DNA of 64,000 bases from Kitasatospora aureofaciens (GCA_000720845.1 JODU01000003.1:62001-126000), one strand, 5' to 3'. Counted from the first letter of the stretch, positions 36,691-45,545 are shown. A program made the numbers and translations. Notes: a model not told the origin generated them from the sequence alone.

Positions 36691-37602
36691 TCAGCCCTTC
36701 ACCAGCAGACCGCGGCTGCGCAGCACCCACCGCTCCAGCGGGCTGAAGATCAGCAGGTCGATGGCGATGCCGACGACCAGGATGAGCAGGATCGCCTCGA
36801 AGACCATGGCCATGTCGCTGGCGTTGCGGCCGTTCTCCAGCAACTGCCCGAGGCCGACCCCGAGGTCGGGGAAGGAGGCGATGATCTCGGCGGCCATCAG
36901 CGAGCGCCAGGAGAACGCCCAGCCCTGCTTGAGACCGGCGACGTAGCCGGGCAGCGCGGCCGGCAGCACGATGTGCCAGGTGTTCCTGAGCCCCGTGGCG
37001 CCCAGGGTGCGGCCCGCGCGCAGGAAGATGGGGGAGATCTGGTCGACGCCGGACACCAGGCCGTTGGCGATGGAGGGCACCGCGCCGAGCAGGATGACGG
37101 CGTACATCATCGAGTTGTTTAGGCCCAGCCAGATCACGGCCGGCGGCACCCAGGCCACCGACGGCAGCGACTGGAGGCCGGACAGGATCGGGCCGATCGC
37201 CGCGCGCACGAACTTCACCCGCGCCACCAGGAGCCCCAGCGGGGTGCCGATGAGCAGCGCGAAGCAGAAGCCGAGCAGGCCGCGCGAGACGCTGGTCCAG
37301 ATGTAGCCGAGCAGTTCGCCCCGGAGCCAGGCCTGGTGGAGCACGTTCCACACGTCCGACGGGGCGGGCAGCTTGGTCGGGTCGTCGACGATCTCGAAGG
37401 AGACCAGTGCCTGCCACACCGCCAGCACCAGCAGGACCGCGAGGGCGGGCGGCAGGACCTTCTCGACCAGGGTCTGCCGCAGCGGTGTGCGGCCGGGCTG
37501 CACCGACTCCAGTGCGTCCAGGCCCGCCTCCAGACCGGCGAGGTCACCGCCGTCCTTCGCGCCTCGGTCCCCGGCGGGACGCGTCGTGTCAGTGCTGGCC
37601 AT
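36691..37602 (-). CDS. ssuC: Sulfonate/taurine-type ABC permease
   Basis: 303-aa permease of the SsuC/TauC family with about six helices and the EAA-type RTLGATGLRNTWHIVLPAALPGYVAGLKQGWAF region split over that loop. It forms the channel for aliphatic sulfonates. ATG 37602 overlaps the ATPase stop by 14 bases. An earlier in-frame start (37620) is possible. Gene symbol is by family and sulfur context; the exact substrate is not proven. Confidence 0.88.
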   Translation of the reverse strand: MASTDTTRPAGDRGAKDGGDLAGLEAGLDALESVQPGRTPLRQTLVEKVLPPALAVLLVLAVWQALVSFEIVDDPTKLPAPSDVWNVLHQAWLRGELLGYIWTSVSRGLLGFCFALLIGTPLGLLVARVKFVRAAIGPILSGLQSLPSVAWVPPAVIWLGLNNSMMYAVILLGAVPSIANGLVSGVDQISPIFLRAGRTLGATGLRNTWHIVLPAALPGYVAGLKQGWAFSWRSLMAAEIIASFPDLGVGLGQLLENGRNASDMAMVFEAILLILVVGIAIDLLIFSPLERWVLRSRGLLVKG

Positions 37603-38392
37603 GTCGGCGGATCTCCCCACGCAGTTCTTCGGTGATCTCGACGGACAGCTCCGCCACGGCGGTGTCCTCGATGCGGCGCGGCTGCGGGATGCCCACCGTC
37701 CACTCGCGCGCGACCCGTCCGGGACGCGAGGACAGCAGGACGACCCGCTCGGCCAGCCGCACGGCCTCGCGGACGTTGTGCGTCACGAACAGCACGGACA
37801 GCCGCGTCTCGCGCCAGATGCGGGTCAGCTCGTCGTGCAGCACGTCCCGCGTGATGGCGTCCAGCGCCGCGAACGGCTCGTCCATCAGCAGCAGCTTGCT
37901 CTCCTGGGCGAGCGCCCGGGCCAGCGCGACCCGCTGGCGCATGCCGCCCGACAGCTCGTGCACCCGCTTGCCGTACGCGCCCTTCAGACGGACGAGTTCG
38001 AGCAGTTCCTCCGCCTTGTCGCGGCGCTCGGCCTTCGGCACGCCGCGCAGCCTGAGGGCGAGTTCGATGTTCTTGCCCGCGGTCAGCCACGGGAACAGGG
38101 CGTGCTCCTGGAACATCAGGGCCGGCCGCCCGTCCGTGCTGATGCCGCCCGCGCTGGGCCTGTCCAGCCCCGCCACCAGGTTCAGCAGCGTGGACTTGCC
38201 GCAGCCGGAGGCGCCCAGGAGGGTGACGAACTCGCCGGGCGCGACATCGAGGGTGATGTCGTCCAGGACGAGCTGCTGCCCGGCGGGGCCCGCGAAGGAC
38301 TTCGAGACGTGCTCGATCCGGGCGGCGTACGCGGCCGGCTCGGTGCCGTCGTCGGCCTTGGCGAGGGTCGTGGTCGTGGCCATGGTCGTCAC
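37589..38392 (-). CDS. ssuB: Sulfonate/taurine-type ABC ATP-binding protein
   Basis: 267-aa ABC ATPase. Walker A is LLGASGCGKST (~56-66), the Q-loop is MFQEHALFPW, the signature is ELSGGMRQRVALARAL, Walker B is LLLMDEPFAALD, and the switch His is FVTHNVREAVRL. The sequence pattern follows SsuB/TauB of sulfonate and nitrate importers. It is encoded between its binding protein and permease. Confidence 0.9.
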   Translation of the reverse strand: MTTMATTTTLAKADDGTEPAAYAARIEHVSKSFAGPAGQQLVLDDITLDVAPGEFVTLLGASGCGKSTLLNLVAGLDRPSAGGISTDGRPALMFQEHALFPWLTAGKNIELALRLRGVPKAERRDKAEELLELVRLKGAYGKRVHELSGGMRQRVALARALAQESKLLLMDEPFAALDAITRDVLHDELTRIWRETRLSVLFVTHNVREAVRLAERVVLLSSRPGRVAREWTVGIPQPRRIEDTAVAELSVEITEELRGEIRRHGQH

Positions 38393-38416
38393 CTCCTGGG
38401 TGGTCGGATCCGGGCT

Positions 38417-39520
38417 TTACTCGACGCCGAGTCCGGCGTCGTCGACCGCGGGCCTGCCCTTGGCCTCGAGGACCTTGTTGAGCAGCGTGAGGTCGTAGAT
38501 GCCCTTCAGGTCGGGCTTGTCCAGCAGACCGGCCTTCACGGCGTGCTCCGCCTGGGCGTCGAGGGTGGAGGCCAGCGGGTCGTCGGTGAGCTTGATGGAC
38601 TTCCAGGCCGGGTCCAGCACGTCGGCGGGCAGGGCCTTGCCGGAGTCCTTCTCCAACTGGGCGTTCGCCGCGGTCTTCGCCTCGTCCGGGTTGGCCGTGA
38701 TCCACTCGTTGGTGTCGACCGACGCCTTGAGCACCGCCTCCACGGCCTTCGGGTGCTCCTTGAGGAACTTCTGCGACACGATGATGTTCGTGATCACGAA
38801 CTTCTTGTCGGGCCACAGCGTCGACTCGTCGAGGAGCACCTTGCCGCCCTCGGCGACCAGCTTGGACGCGGTGGGCTCGGGCACCCAGGCGCCGTCCAGG
38901 GCCCCGGACTTGTAGGCGTCCGGGGTGACCTTGTTGTCGCTGCGGACGACGGTCACGTCGCCCTTGCCGCTCTGGGCGTCGACCTTCCAGCCCTGCTCGG
39001 CGATCCAGTTGAGGAACGCCACGTCCTGCGTGTTGCCCAGCTGCGGGGTCGCGATGCGCTTGCCCTTGACGTCCTTCAGGGACTTGATCTTGTCCGGGTT
39101 CACCACGAGCTTCACGCCGCCCGAGGCCGAACCGCCGATGATGCGCAGGTTCTTGCCGGCGGACTTGGTGTAGCCGTTGATCGACGGGGACGGGCCGATC
39201 CAGCCGATGTCGATGGAGCCGGAGTTCAGCGCCTCGATCTCGGACGGCCCCGCGTTGAAGACCGCGTACTTGGCCTCGGTGGCGCCCAGCGCCTTCTGGA
39301 AGAAGCCCTTCTGGTTGGCGACCAGCGGCGTGGCGTGGGTGATGTTGCCGAAGTAGCCGATCCGGACGGAGTCGAGGCCGTCGATCTTCTCGGCGCCGTC
39401 GGCGACCTTGGCGCTGTCGTCGTCCTTCGACTCGGAGCCGTACCCGCAGGCGGCCAGGGTGAGCAGGGGAAGGGCGGCTATGACCGCGAGGGTGCGGCGC
39501 AGGGCGGTGGCGGCAGGCAC
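38417..39520 (-). CDS. ssuA: Sulfonate/taurine-type ABC binding lipoprotein
   Basis: 367-aa lipoprotein with lipobox LTLAAC near residue 25. The mature protein is an NMT1/SsuA-like domain: VRIGYFGNITHATPLVANQKGFFQKAL, then IDIGWIGPSPSINGYTKSAGKNLRIIGG and KGKRIATPQLGNTQDVAFLNWI. GTG 39520 is preferred because AGAGGA precedes it; an ATG 33 bases upstream is an alternative. It heads the importer genes and is separated from cysN by 233 bases, which may hold a separate promoter. Confidence 0.9.
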   Translation of the reverse strand: MPAATALRRTLAVIAALPLLTLAACGYGSESKDDDSAKVADGAEKIDGLDSVRIGYFGNITHATPLVANQKGFFQKALGATEAKYAVFNAGPSEIEALNSGSIDIGWIGPSPSINGYTKSAGKNLRIIGGSASGGVKLVVNPDKIKSLKDVKGKRIATPQLGNTQDVAFLNWIAEQGWKVDAQSGKGDVTVVRSDNKVTPDAYKSGALDGAWVPEPTASKLVAEGGKVLLDESTLWPDKKFVITNIIVSQKFLKEHPKAVEAVLKASVDTNEWITANPDEAKTAANAQLEKDSGKALPADVLDPAWKSIKLTDDPLASTLDAQAEHAVKAGLLDKPDLKGIYDLTLLNKVLEAKGRPAVDDAGLGVE

Positions 39521-39753
39521 GGGAGGTGTTCCTCTCGTTGGCCCGGCTCTCACGCCTGTCGGTTGGTCCGAGGTGTCAGGGCGTGGCCGGGAGGTCGGCA
39601 GGTCTTCGGCTGTGGGGGGTGAGGGCGCGCGAGCGGTGCGCGTACGTCAGCGCGCACATCGCGCCACTCCGCCCTGCCCGCTGCCGAGGGCGCCGCTGCC
39701 GACGCGGCCGCCCTCCTTGGCGAACGTGGAGTAGAAGTCGGGGGAGGACATGC

Positions 39754-41136
39754 TCAGAAGTCCCACCCGTCGTCGTCGGCCGGGTCCTTGACCGGCTCCG
39801 GCGCGGCGAAGGACTCGCCGACCATGCCGGCGGTGAGCGTGGTGCCGTCGCCGGGGTCGATCAGGATGAAGGAGCCGGTGCGCCGGGAGTCGGCGTAGGA
39901 GTCGGCGGGCAGCGGTTCCGCGGTGCGGATCTTCACGCGGCCGATGTCGTTGGCGACCAGCTGTCCGGGGTGCGGGTGCAGGGACAGGTCGTCCAGGGTG
40001 AGCCGGGCCGGGATGTCCTTGACGATCGCCTTGACGGTGCGGGTGCCGTGCTTGAGCAGGACCCGGTGGCCCACGGTGAGCGGTGCGTCGGCGACGTGGC
40101 AGACGGTGGCCTCGACGTCCTGGCTGGTGGCCGGCGCGTCCTGGCGGGGCACGATCAGGTCGCCGCGGGAGACGTCGATGTCGTCCTCCAGCAGCAGTGT
40201 CACCGACTGCGGTGTCCAGGCGGCCTCGACCGGGTCGCCGAGCAGGTCGATGCCGGACACCTTCGAGGTGCGGCCCGAGGGCAGCACGGTGACCTCGTCG
40301 CCCACGCGGAAGGTGCCGGCGGCGATCTGCCCCGCGTAGCCGCGGTAGTCGGGGTGCTCGGCGGTCTGCGGGCGGATCACGTACTGCACGGGCAGCCGGG
40401 CGTGGCAGTGCGCCAGGTCGTGGCTGACCGGGACGGTCTCCAGGTGCTCCAGCACGGTCGGGCCGCCGTACCAGTCCATGACCGCCGACGGTTCCACCAC
40501 GTTGTCGCCCGCGAGCGCCGAGATGGGGATCGCGGTGACCTCCGGGACGCCCAGCTCGGTGGCGTACGCCGTGAACTCCTCGGCGATCGCGGCGAACACG
40601 GACTCCCGGTAGTCGACCAGGTCCATCTTGTTGACGGCGAGGACGACGTGCGGGACGCGCAGCAGGGCGGCGATCGCGGCGTGCCTGCGGGTCTGCTCGA
40701 CGACGCCGTTGCGGGCGTCGACCAGGATGACCGTCAGCTCGGCCGTGGAGGCGCCGGTGACCATGTTCCGCGTGTACTGCACGTGGCCCGGCGTGTCGGC
40801 CAGGATGAACCGGCGGCGCGGGGTGGCGAAGTAGCGGTAGGCCACGTCGATGGTGATGCCCTGCTCGCGCTCGGCCCGCAGGCCGTCGGTGAGCAGCGCG
40901 AGGTCGGGGGCGTCCTGGCCGCGGCTCGCGGAGGCGCGCTCGACGGCCTCCAGCTGGTCGGTGAGGACCGACTTGGAGTCGTGCAGGAGACGGCCGACCA
41001 GCGTGGACTTGCCGTCGTCGACGGAACCGGCGGTGGCGAAGCGCAGCAGGGTCGTCTCCGACAGCTGCCAGACCGACAGCGCCTCGGCGGACTCGGCGGG
41101 CACGGCGGGTTCGATGGGTTCGGTGGTGCTGGTCAT
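39754..41136 (-). CDS. cysN: Sulfate adenylyltransferase GTPase subunit
   Basis: 460-aa large subunit of ATP sulfurylase, which couples GTP hydrolysis to formation of adenosine phosphosulfate. The P-loop is AGSVDDGKSTLVGRLL, G3 is DTPGHVQYTRNM, and G4 is NKMD. Elongation-factor-like beta-barrels fill the C-terminal half (~240-430). It lacks a fused APS kinase, which is encoded separately by cysC. Its ATG follows the cysD stop by two bases. Confidence 0.96.
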   Translation of the reverse strand: MTSTTEPIEPAVPAESAEALSVWQLSETTLLRFATAGSVDDGKSTLVGRLLHDSKSVLTDQLEAVERASASRGQDAPDLALLTDGLRAEREQGITIDVAYRYFATPRRRFILADTPGHVQYTRNMVTGASTAELTVILVDARNGVVEQTRRHAAIAALLRVPHVVLAVNKMDLVDYRESVFAAIAEEFTAYATELGVPEVTAIPISALAGDNVVEPSAVMDWYGGPTVLEHLETVPVSHDLAHCHARLPVQYVIRPQTAEHPDYRGYAGQIAAGTFRVGDEVTVLPSGRTSKVSGIDLLGDPVEAAWTPQSVTLLLEDDIDVSRGDLIVPRQDAPATSQDVEATVCHVADAPLTVGHRVLLKHGTRTVKAIVKDIPARLTLDDLSLHPHPGQLVANDIGRVKIRTAEPLPADSYADSRRTGSFILIDPGDGTTLTAGMVGESFAAPEPVKDPADDDGWDF

Positions 41137-41138
41137 GG

Positions 41139-42086
41139 TTAGAAGTACCCCTCGCGCTTGCGGTCTTCCATCGCGGCCTCGGACATCTTGTCGTCGGCAC
41201 GCGTCGCGCCGCGCTCGGTGAGGCGGGAGACGGCGATCTCGGCGATCACCTTCTCGATGCTGTCGGCGTCCGAGTCGACGGCGCCGGTGCAGGACATGTC
41301 TCCGACGGTGCGGTAGCGGACCTTGCGCTTCTCCACCGTCTCGCCGTCCTTCGGGCCGCCCCACTCGCCGGCCGTCAGCCACATGCCGCCCCGGGCGAAG
41401 ACCTCGCGCTCGTGGGCGTAGTAGATGGCGGGCAGCTCGATGCCCTCACGGGCGATGTACTGCCACACGTCCAGCTCGGTCCAGTTGGAGAGCGGGAAGA
41501 CGCGGACGTGCTCGCCGGGGGCGTGCCGGCCGTTGTACAGGTTCCACAGCTCGGGGCGCTGGCGGCGCGGGTCCCACTGGGAGAACTCGTCGCGCAGCGA
41601 GAACACCCGCTCCTTGGCGCGGGCCTTCTCCTCGTCCCGGCGTCCGCCGCCGAAGACGGCGTCGAACTTCTCCGCCTGGATCCTCTCGGTCAGCGGCAGC
41701 GTCTGCAACGGATTGCGGGTGCCGTCCGGGCGCTCCTTGAGCACACCCCGGTCGATGTAGTCCTGCACGGAGGCGACGTGCAGGCGCAGCCCGTGCTCGG
41801 CGACCGTGCGGTCGCGGTAGTCCAGGACCTCCGGGAAGTTGTGCCCGGTGTCCACGTGCAGCAGGGAGAACGGCACCGCCGCCGGGGCGAAGGCCTTCAG
41901 CGCCAGGTGCAGCATCAGGATCGAGTCCTTGCCGCCGGAGAAGAGGATCACCGGCCGCTCGAACTCGCCCGCCACCTCGCGGAAGATGTGCACCGCCTCG
42001 GACTCGAGGGCGTCCAGGTGGGAGAGGGCGTACGGGCTGTCCGCACCCTCCTCCACCGCGGCCGCGGACGTCAAGGACGTCGTCAT
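41139..42086 (-). CDS. cysD: Sulfate adenylyltransferase small subunit
   Basis: 315-aa catalytic subunit of ATP sulfurylase. The PP-loop is VILFSGGKDSILMLHLA; the family segments HVDTGHNFPEVLDYRD and FDAVFGGGRRDEEKARAKERVFS are present, and it ends KREGYF, as CysD usually does. It forms a complex with CysN. The start overlaps the cysC stop by four bases. Confidence 0.97.
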   Translation of the reverse strand: MTTSLTSAAAVEEGADSPYALSHLDALESEAVHIFREVAGEFERPVILFSGGKDSILMLHLALKAFAPAAVPFSLLHVDTGHNFPEVLDYRDRTVAEHGLRLHVASVQDYIDRGVLKERPDGTRNPLQTLPLTERIQAEKFDAVFGGGRRDEEKARAKERVFSLRDEFSQWDPRRQRPELWNLYNGRHAPGEHVRVFPLSNWTELDVWQYIAREGIELPAIYYAHEREVFARGGMWLTAGEWGGPKDGETVEKRKVRYRTVGDMSCTGAVDSDADSIEKVIAEIAVSRLTERGATRADDKMSEAAMEDRKREGYF

Positions 42087-42676
42087 GCCAGTCCCCTTTC
42101 GGTGAGCAGGGCGTGGACCGCCGCGGCGGACTCCTGAACGGTCTGGTCCTGCGACTCGACGCGCAGGTCGGGCTTGACGGGCTCCTCGTACGGGTCGTCG
42201 ACCCCGGTGAGCCCCGTCAGCTCGCCCGCGGCCTGCTTGGCGTACAGGCCCTTCACGTCGCGCACCGAGCACACCTCGACGGGCGTGGCCACGTGCACCT
42301 CGACGTACGCCGTGCCGTTCGCCTCGTGACGTTCGCGCACCGCGTCGCGGCTGTCCGCGTACGGCGCGATCACCGGGACCAGCGCGGTGACGCCGTTGCG
42401 GGCGAGCAGTTCGGCGACGAAGCCGATGCGCTGCACGTTGGTGTGCCGGTCCGCGCGGTCGAAGCCGAGGCCCGCCGAGAGGAACTCGCGGATCTCGTCG
42501 CCGTCGAGCAGTTCGACGCGCCTGCCCTCCTCACGCAGGCGGTCGGCCAGCTCGCGGGCGATGGTGGTCTTGCCGGCGCTGGGCAGCCCCGTGAGCCAGA
42601 CGGTGGCTCCGGTCGTCACGTGGTTCTCCCTGGAGGTCTTCGGTCCGGTGGTCGTCGGTCCGGTGGTCGTCGTCAT
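42083..42676 (-). CDS. cysC: Adenylylsulfate kinase
   Basis: 197-aa APS kinase, making PAPS from APS. The P-loop is LTGLPSAGKTT (~28-38), then LLDGDEIREFLSAGLGFDRADRH and IAPYADSRDAVRERH. With a CysH of the APS-reductase type beside it, CysC may serve mainly PAPS-dependent sulfation rather than assimilation; that is inference. ATG 42676, one base after the cysH stop region. Confidence 0.95.
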   Translation of the reverse strand: MTTTTGPTTTGPKTSRENHVTTGATVWLTGLPSAGKTTIARELADRLREEGRRVELLDGDEIREFLSAGLGFDRADRHTNVQRIGFVAELLARNGVTALVPVIAPYADSRDAVRERHEANGTAYVEVHVATPVEVCSVRDVKGLYAKQAAGELTGLTGVDDPYEEPVKPDLRVESQDQTVQESAAAVHALLTERGLA

Positions 42677-42677
42677 G

Positions 42678-43388
42678 TCAGCCGTGCAGCCCGCACTCGG
42701 TCTTGGAGCGGCCCGCCCAGCGTCCGGCGCGGGCGTCCTCGCCCTCCAGGACGCGACGGGTGCAGGGCGCGCAGCCCACGGAGGCGTAGCCGTCCATCAG
42801 CAGCGGGTTGGTGAGGACGCCGTGCTGGGTGACGTACGTTTGCACGTCTTCCTGTGACCACTTGGCGATGGGCGAGATCTTCACCTTGCCCCGCTTCTCG
42901 TCCCAGCCGACGACCGGTGTGTTCGCCCGGGTCTCCGACTCGTCGCGGCGCAGCCCGGTCGCCCAGGCCTGGTAGCCCTTCAGGCACTCCTCCAGCGGCT
43001 TGACCTTGCGCAGCGCGCAGCACAGGTCGGGGTCGCGGTCGTGCAGCCGCGGACCGTACTCGGCGTCCTGCTCGGCGACCGTCTGGCGCGGGGTGAGCGT
43101 GATGACGTTCACGTCCATCACCGCCTCGACCGCGTCACGGGTGCCGATGGTCTCCGGGAAGTGGTAGCCGGTGTCGAGGAACACCACGTCCACGCCGGGC
43201 AGGGCGCGGGAGGCGAGGTGGGCGACGACCGCGTCCTCCATGGAGGAGGTCACGCAGAACCGGTCGCCGAACGTCTCGGCCGCCCACCGCAGGATCTCCA
43301 GCGCGGTGGCGTCCTCCAGCTCGCGGCCCGCCCGCTCGGCGAGCGCCTTGAGTTCCTCGGTCGTACGTTCTTCCTGAACCGCCGTCAT
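42678..43388 (-). CDS. cysH: APS/PAPS reductase (4Fe-4S type)
   Basis: 236-aa reductase that converts activated sulfate to sulfite. The PP-loop-like region carries CVTSSMEDAVVAHLA and VVFLDTGYHFPET. Paired cysteines in DLCCALRK and the CAPCTR motif form the CC/CxxC set that binds a 4Fe-4S cluster, the mark of APS-preferring reductases. The redox-active C-terminal Cys is in KTECGLHG. It overlaps the small cysX-type gene upstream by four bases (ATGA). Confidence 0.94.
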   Translation of the reverse strand: MTAVQEERTTEELKALAERAGRELEDATALEILRWAAETFGDRFCVTSSMEDAVVAHLASRALPGVDVVFLDTGYHFPETIGTRDAVEAVMDVNVITLTPRQTVAEQDAEYGPRLHDRDPDLCCALRKVKPLEECLKGYQAWATGLRRDESETRANTPVVGWDEKRGKVKISPIAKWSQEDVQTYVTQHGVLTNPLLMDGYASVGCAPCTRRVLEGEDARAGRWAGRSKTECGLHG

Positions 43389-43564
43389 GTCGGTTCCCCT
43401 CCCGTGGAGTTGGGCTGAAGGCCCCGGGCGAGCAGCCCGAGGAACTTCAACTGGAAGGCGCGGTTGCACGCCCCGCATTCCCAGGCGCCGTGGCCCTGCT
43501 CACCCGGACGCAGGTCCTCGTCGCCGCAGTAGGGGCAGTAGAAGGGCGCGGCGCGCTCGCTCAC
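43385..43564 (-). CDS. cysX: 59-aa double-CxxC protein (cysX type)
   Basis: Small ORF between cysI and cysH, overlapping both by four bases (GTGA and ATGA), so clearly part of the operon. It has two CxxC pairs, C10-C13 (CPYC) and C30-C33 (CGAC), 16 residues apart, as in zinc-ribbon or rubredoxin-like knuckles, and aromatic residues around them. A small gene at the same place in Corynebacterium glutamicum is cysX. A role in electron transfer or iron-sulfur delivery to the sulfite reductase is possible but unproven. Its length falls below common gene-calling limits. Confidence 0.88.
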   Translation of the reverse strand: MSERAAPFYCPYCGDEDLRPGEQGHGAWECGACNRAFQLKFLGLLARGLQPNSTGGEPT

Positions 43565-45258
43565 GACAGGGCCTCCTCGGAGGCCCGGGCCGCCCAGGAG
43601 GCGAACCGCTCGCCGTCCGCGCGCTCGGCCTGGAAGCGCTTGAGGACGCGCTCCACGTAGTCAGGCAGCTCCTGGGCCGTGACCTTGAGGCCGCGCACCT
43701 TGCGCCCGAAGCCGGCCTCCAGACCGAGGGCGCCGCCCAGGTGCACCTGGTAGCCCTCGACCTGCTCGCCGTGCTCGTCGAGCATGAGCTGGCCCTTGAG
43801 ACCGATGTCCGCGGTCTGGATGCGGGCGCAGGCGTTCGGGCAGCCGTTGAGGTTGATGGTGAGGGGCTCGTCGAAGTCCGGGAGGCGCCGCTCCAGCTCG
43901 TCGATGAGCGAGGCGCCGCGCGCCTTGGTCTCGACGATGGCGAGCTTGCAGAACTCGATGCCGGTGCAGGCCATGGTGCCGCGCCGGAAGGTGGAGGGCC
44001 GGGCGGTGAGGTCCAGCGCCTCCAGGGACTCGACCAGCGAGTCGACCTGCCCCTCCTCGACGTCGAGGACGATCATCTTCTGCTCGACCGTGGTGCGCAC
44101 CCGGCCCGAGCCGTGCGCCTCGGCCAGGTCGGCGACCTTGGTCAGGATCGTGCCGTCGACGCGGCCCACGCGCGGGGCGAAGCCGACGTAGAAGCGGCCG
44201 TCCTTCTGCCGGTGCACGCCGATGTGGTCGCGCCAGCGGCTGGTGGGCTCGGCGGGCGCCGGGCCGTCGGTCAGCTTCCGCTTCAGGTACTCGTCCTCCA
44301 GCACCTGGCGGAACTTCTCCGCGCCCCAGTCGGCGACCAGGAACTTCAGCCGGGCGCGGTTGCGCAGCCGCCGGTAGCCGTAGTCGCGGAAGATGGAGAT
44401 GACGCCCTCGTAGACGTCGGGCACGTCGTCGATCGGCACCCAGGCGTTGAGCCGCACGCCCAGCTTGGGGTTGGTGGACAGGCCGCCGCCGACCCACAGG
44501 TCGAAGCCCGGTCCGTGCTCGGGGTGCTCGACGCCGACGAACGCCACGTCGTTGATCTCGTGCACCACGTCGAGGACCGGCGACCCGGAGATCGCGGTCT
44601 TGAACTTGCGGGGGAGGTTCGAGTACGCCGGGTTGTTCAGCACCCGGCGCTTCATCTCCTCCAGCGCGGGCGTGCCGTCGATGATCTCGTCCTCGGCGAT
44701 GCCCGCCACCGGGGAGCCGATCATCACGCGGGGCGTGTCGCCGCAGGCGGTCACCGTGGACAGGCCGACGCCCTCCAGGCGGTTCCAGATCTCCGGCACG
44801 TCCTCGATCCGGATCCAGTGGTACTGGACGTTCTGCCGGTCGGTGATGTCGGCCGTGCCGCGCGCGAACTCCTGCGAGATCTCACCGATGACGCGCAGCT
44901 GGGCGGTGGTCAGCGCGCCGCCGTCGATGCGGACGCGGAGCATGAAGTAGCGGTCGTCCAGCTCCTCCGGTTCGAGCACCGCCGTCTTGCCGCCGTCGAT
45001 GCCCTGGCGGCGCTGGGTGTACAGCCCCCACCAGCGCATACGGCCGCGCAGATCACCGGGGTCGATCGAGTCGAAACCGCGCTTGGAGTAGATCGTCTCA
45101 ATACGTGTCCGAACGTTGAGACCGTCGTCGTCCTTCTTGGTCTGCTCGTTGCCGTTGAGCGGGGTGAAGTGCCCGGCCGCCCACTGGCCCTCGCCGCGGT
45201 GACGGCTCACCTTGCGGCGCGGGGTCGCGGCAGCGGGCTTCGGCGGGGTGGCGGCCAT
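43561..45258 (-). CDS. cysI: Ferredoxin-dependent sulfite reductase
   Basis: 565-aa siroheme and 4Fe-4S reductase, reducing sulfite to sulfide. The cluster/siroheme cysteines are in MACTGIEFCKLA and NLNGCPNACAR (C-x5-C and C-x3-C). Substrate- and siroheme-binding basic residues lie in TDRQNVQYHWIRIED and DTPRVMIGSPVAG. The length and pattern are of the SirA/NirA ferredoxin-type enzyme, not the NADPH CysI of E. coli. ATG 45258 has AAAGGA at proper distance; a GTG three codons earlier is too close to it. Confidence 0.95.
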   Translation of the reverse strand: MAATPPKPAAATPRRKVSRHRGEGQWAAGHFTPLNGNEQTKKDDDGLNVRTRIETIYSKRGFDSIDPGDLRGRMRWWGLYTQRRQGIDGGKTAVLEPEELDDRYFMLRVRIDGGALTTAQLRVIGEISQEFARGTADITDRQNVQYHWIRIEDVPEIWNRLEGVGLSTVTACGDTPRVMIGSPVAGIAEDEIIDGTPALEEMKRRVLNNPAYSNLPRKFKTAISGSPVLDVVHEINDVAFVGVEHPEHGPGFDLWVGGGLSTNPKLGVRLNAWVPIDDVPDVYEGVISIFRDYGYRRLRNRARLKFLVADWGAEKFRQVLEDEYLKRKLTDGPAPAEPTSRWRDHIGVHRQKDGRFYVGFAPRVGRVDGTILTKVADLAEAHGSGRVRTTVEQKMIVLDVEEGQVDSLVESLEALDLTARPSTFRRGTMACTGIEFCKLAIVETKARGASLIDELERRLPDFDEPLTINLNGCPNACARIQTADIGLKGQLMLDEHGEQVEGYQVHLGGALGLEAGFGRKVRGLKVTAQELPDYVERVLKRFQAERADGERFASWAARASEEALS

Positions 45259-45408
45259 GGTTGACACGTCCTTTGGAGACAGGCGAAATGCGGCTCTGAC
45301 CTGCGCGCATGGCGCATGGCACTACGTGGGCGTACGTGAGACACGCGTGCGCGTCATTGCGCGGGAGCGAGGCGAATGCGGGGAATCCGAAGGTGCTGGA
45401 GGGTGCTC

Positions 45409-45468
45409 TCAGCGGCCCGGACAGATGGCGCTGGACATGCGGCCGAGGTCGACGTGCCGCCGACTCAC
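45409..45468 (-). CDS. Putative leader peptide of the cys operon (19 aa)
   Basis: The peptide reads SRRHVDLGRMSSAICPGR after its GTG start. The RRHVDL-R-SSA-C pattern is the common short leader peptide found before sulfur-metabolism genes in Streptomyces. It ends 150 bases before the sulfite reductase start on the same strand. The single Cys near the end suggests cysteine-responsive attenuation, but the mechanism is inferred. A CTGGAA precedes the start. Confidence 0.75.
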   Translation of the reverse strand: MSRRHVDLGRMSSAICPGR

Positions 45469-45545
45469 CAAGGCAATTCCAGTTCCAGACATGACGGAAG
45501 CGTGGCACGGCGATCTGTGACTGGTCCAGCTTAATCCAAAATGTG

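Noticed and set aside
39572..39655. Minus-strand ORF opening MCALTYAHR, considered as a cysteine leader for ssuA
   Set aside because: Lacks the RRHVDL pattern seen before the sulfite reductase gene, has no ribosome site, and overlaps the 34-aa frame; evidence too thin to list.
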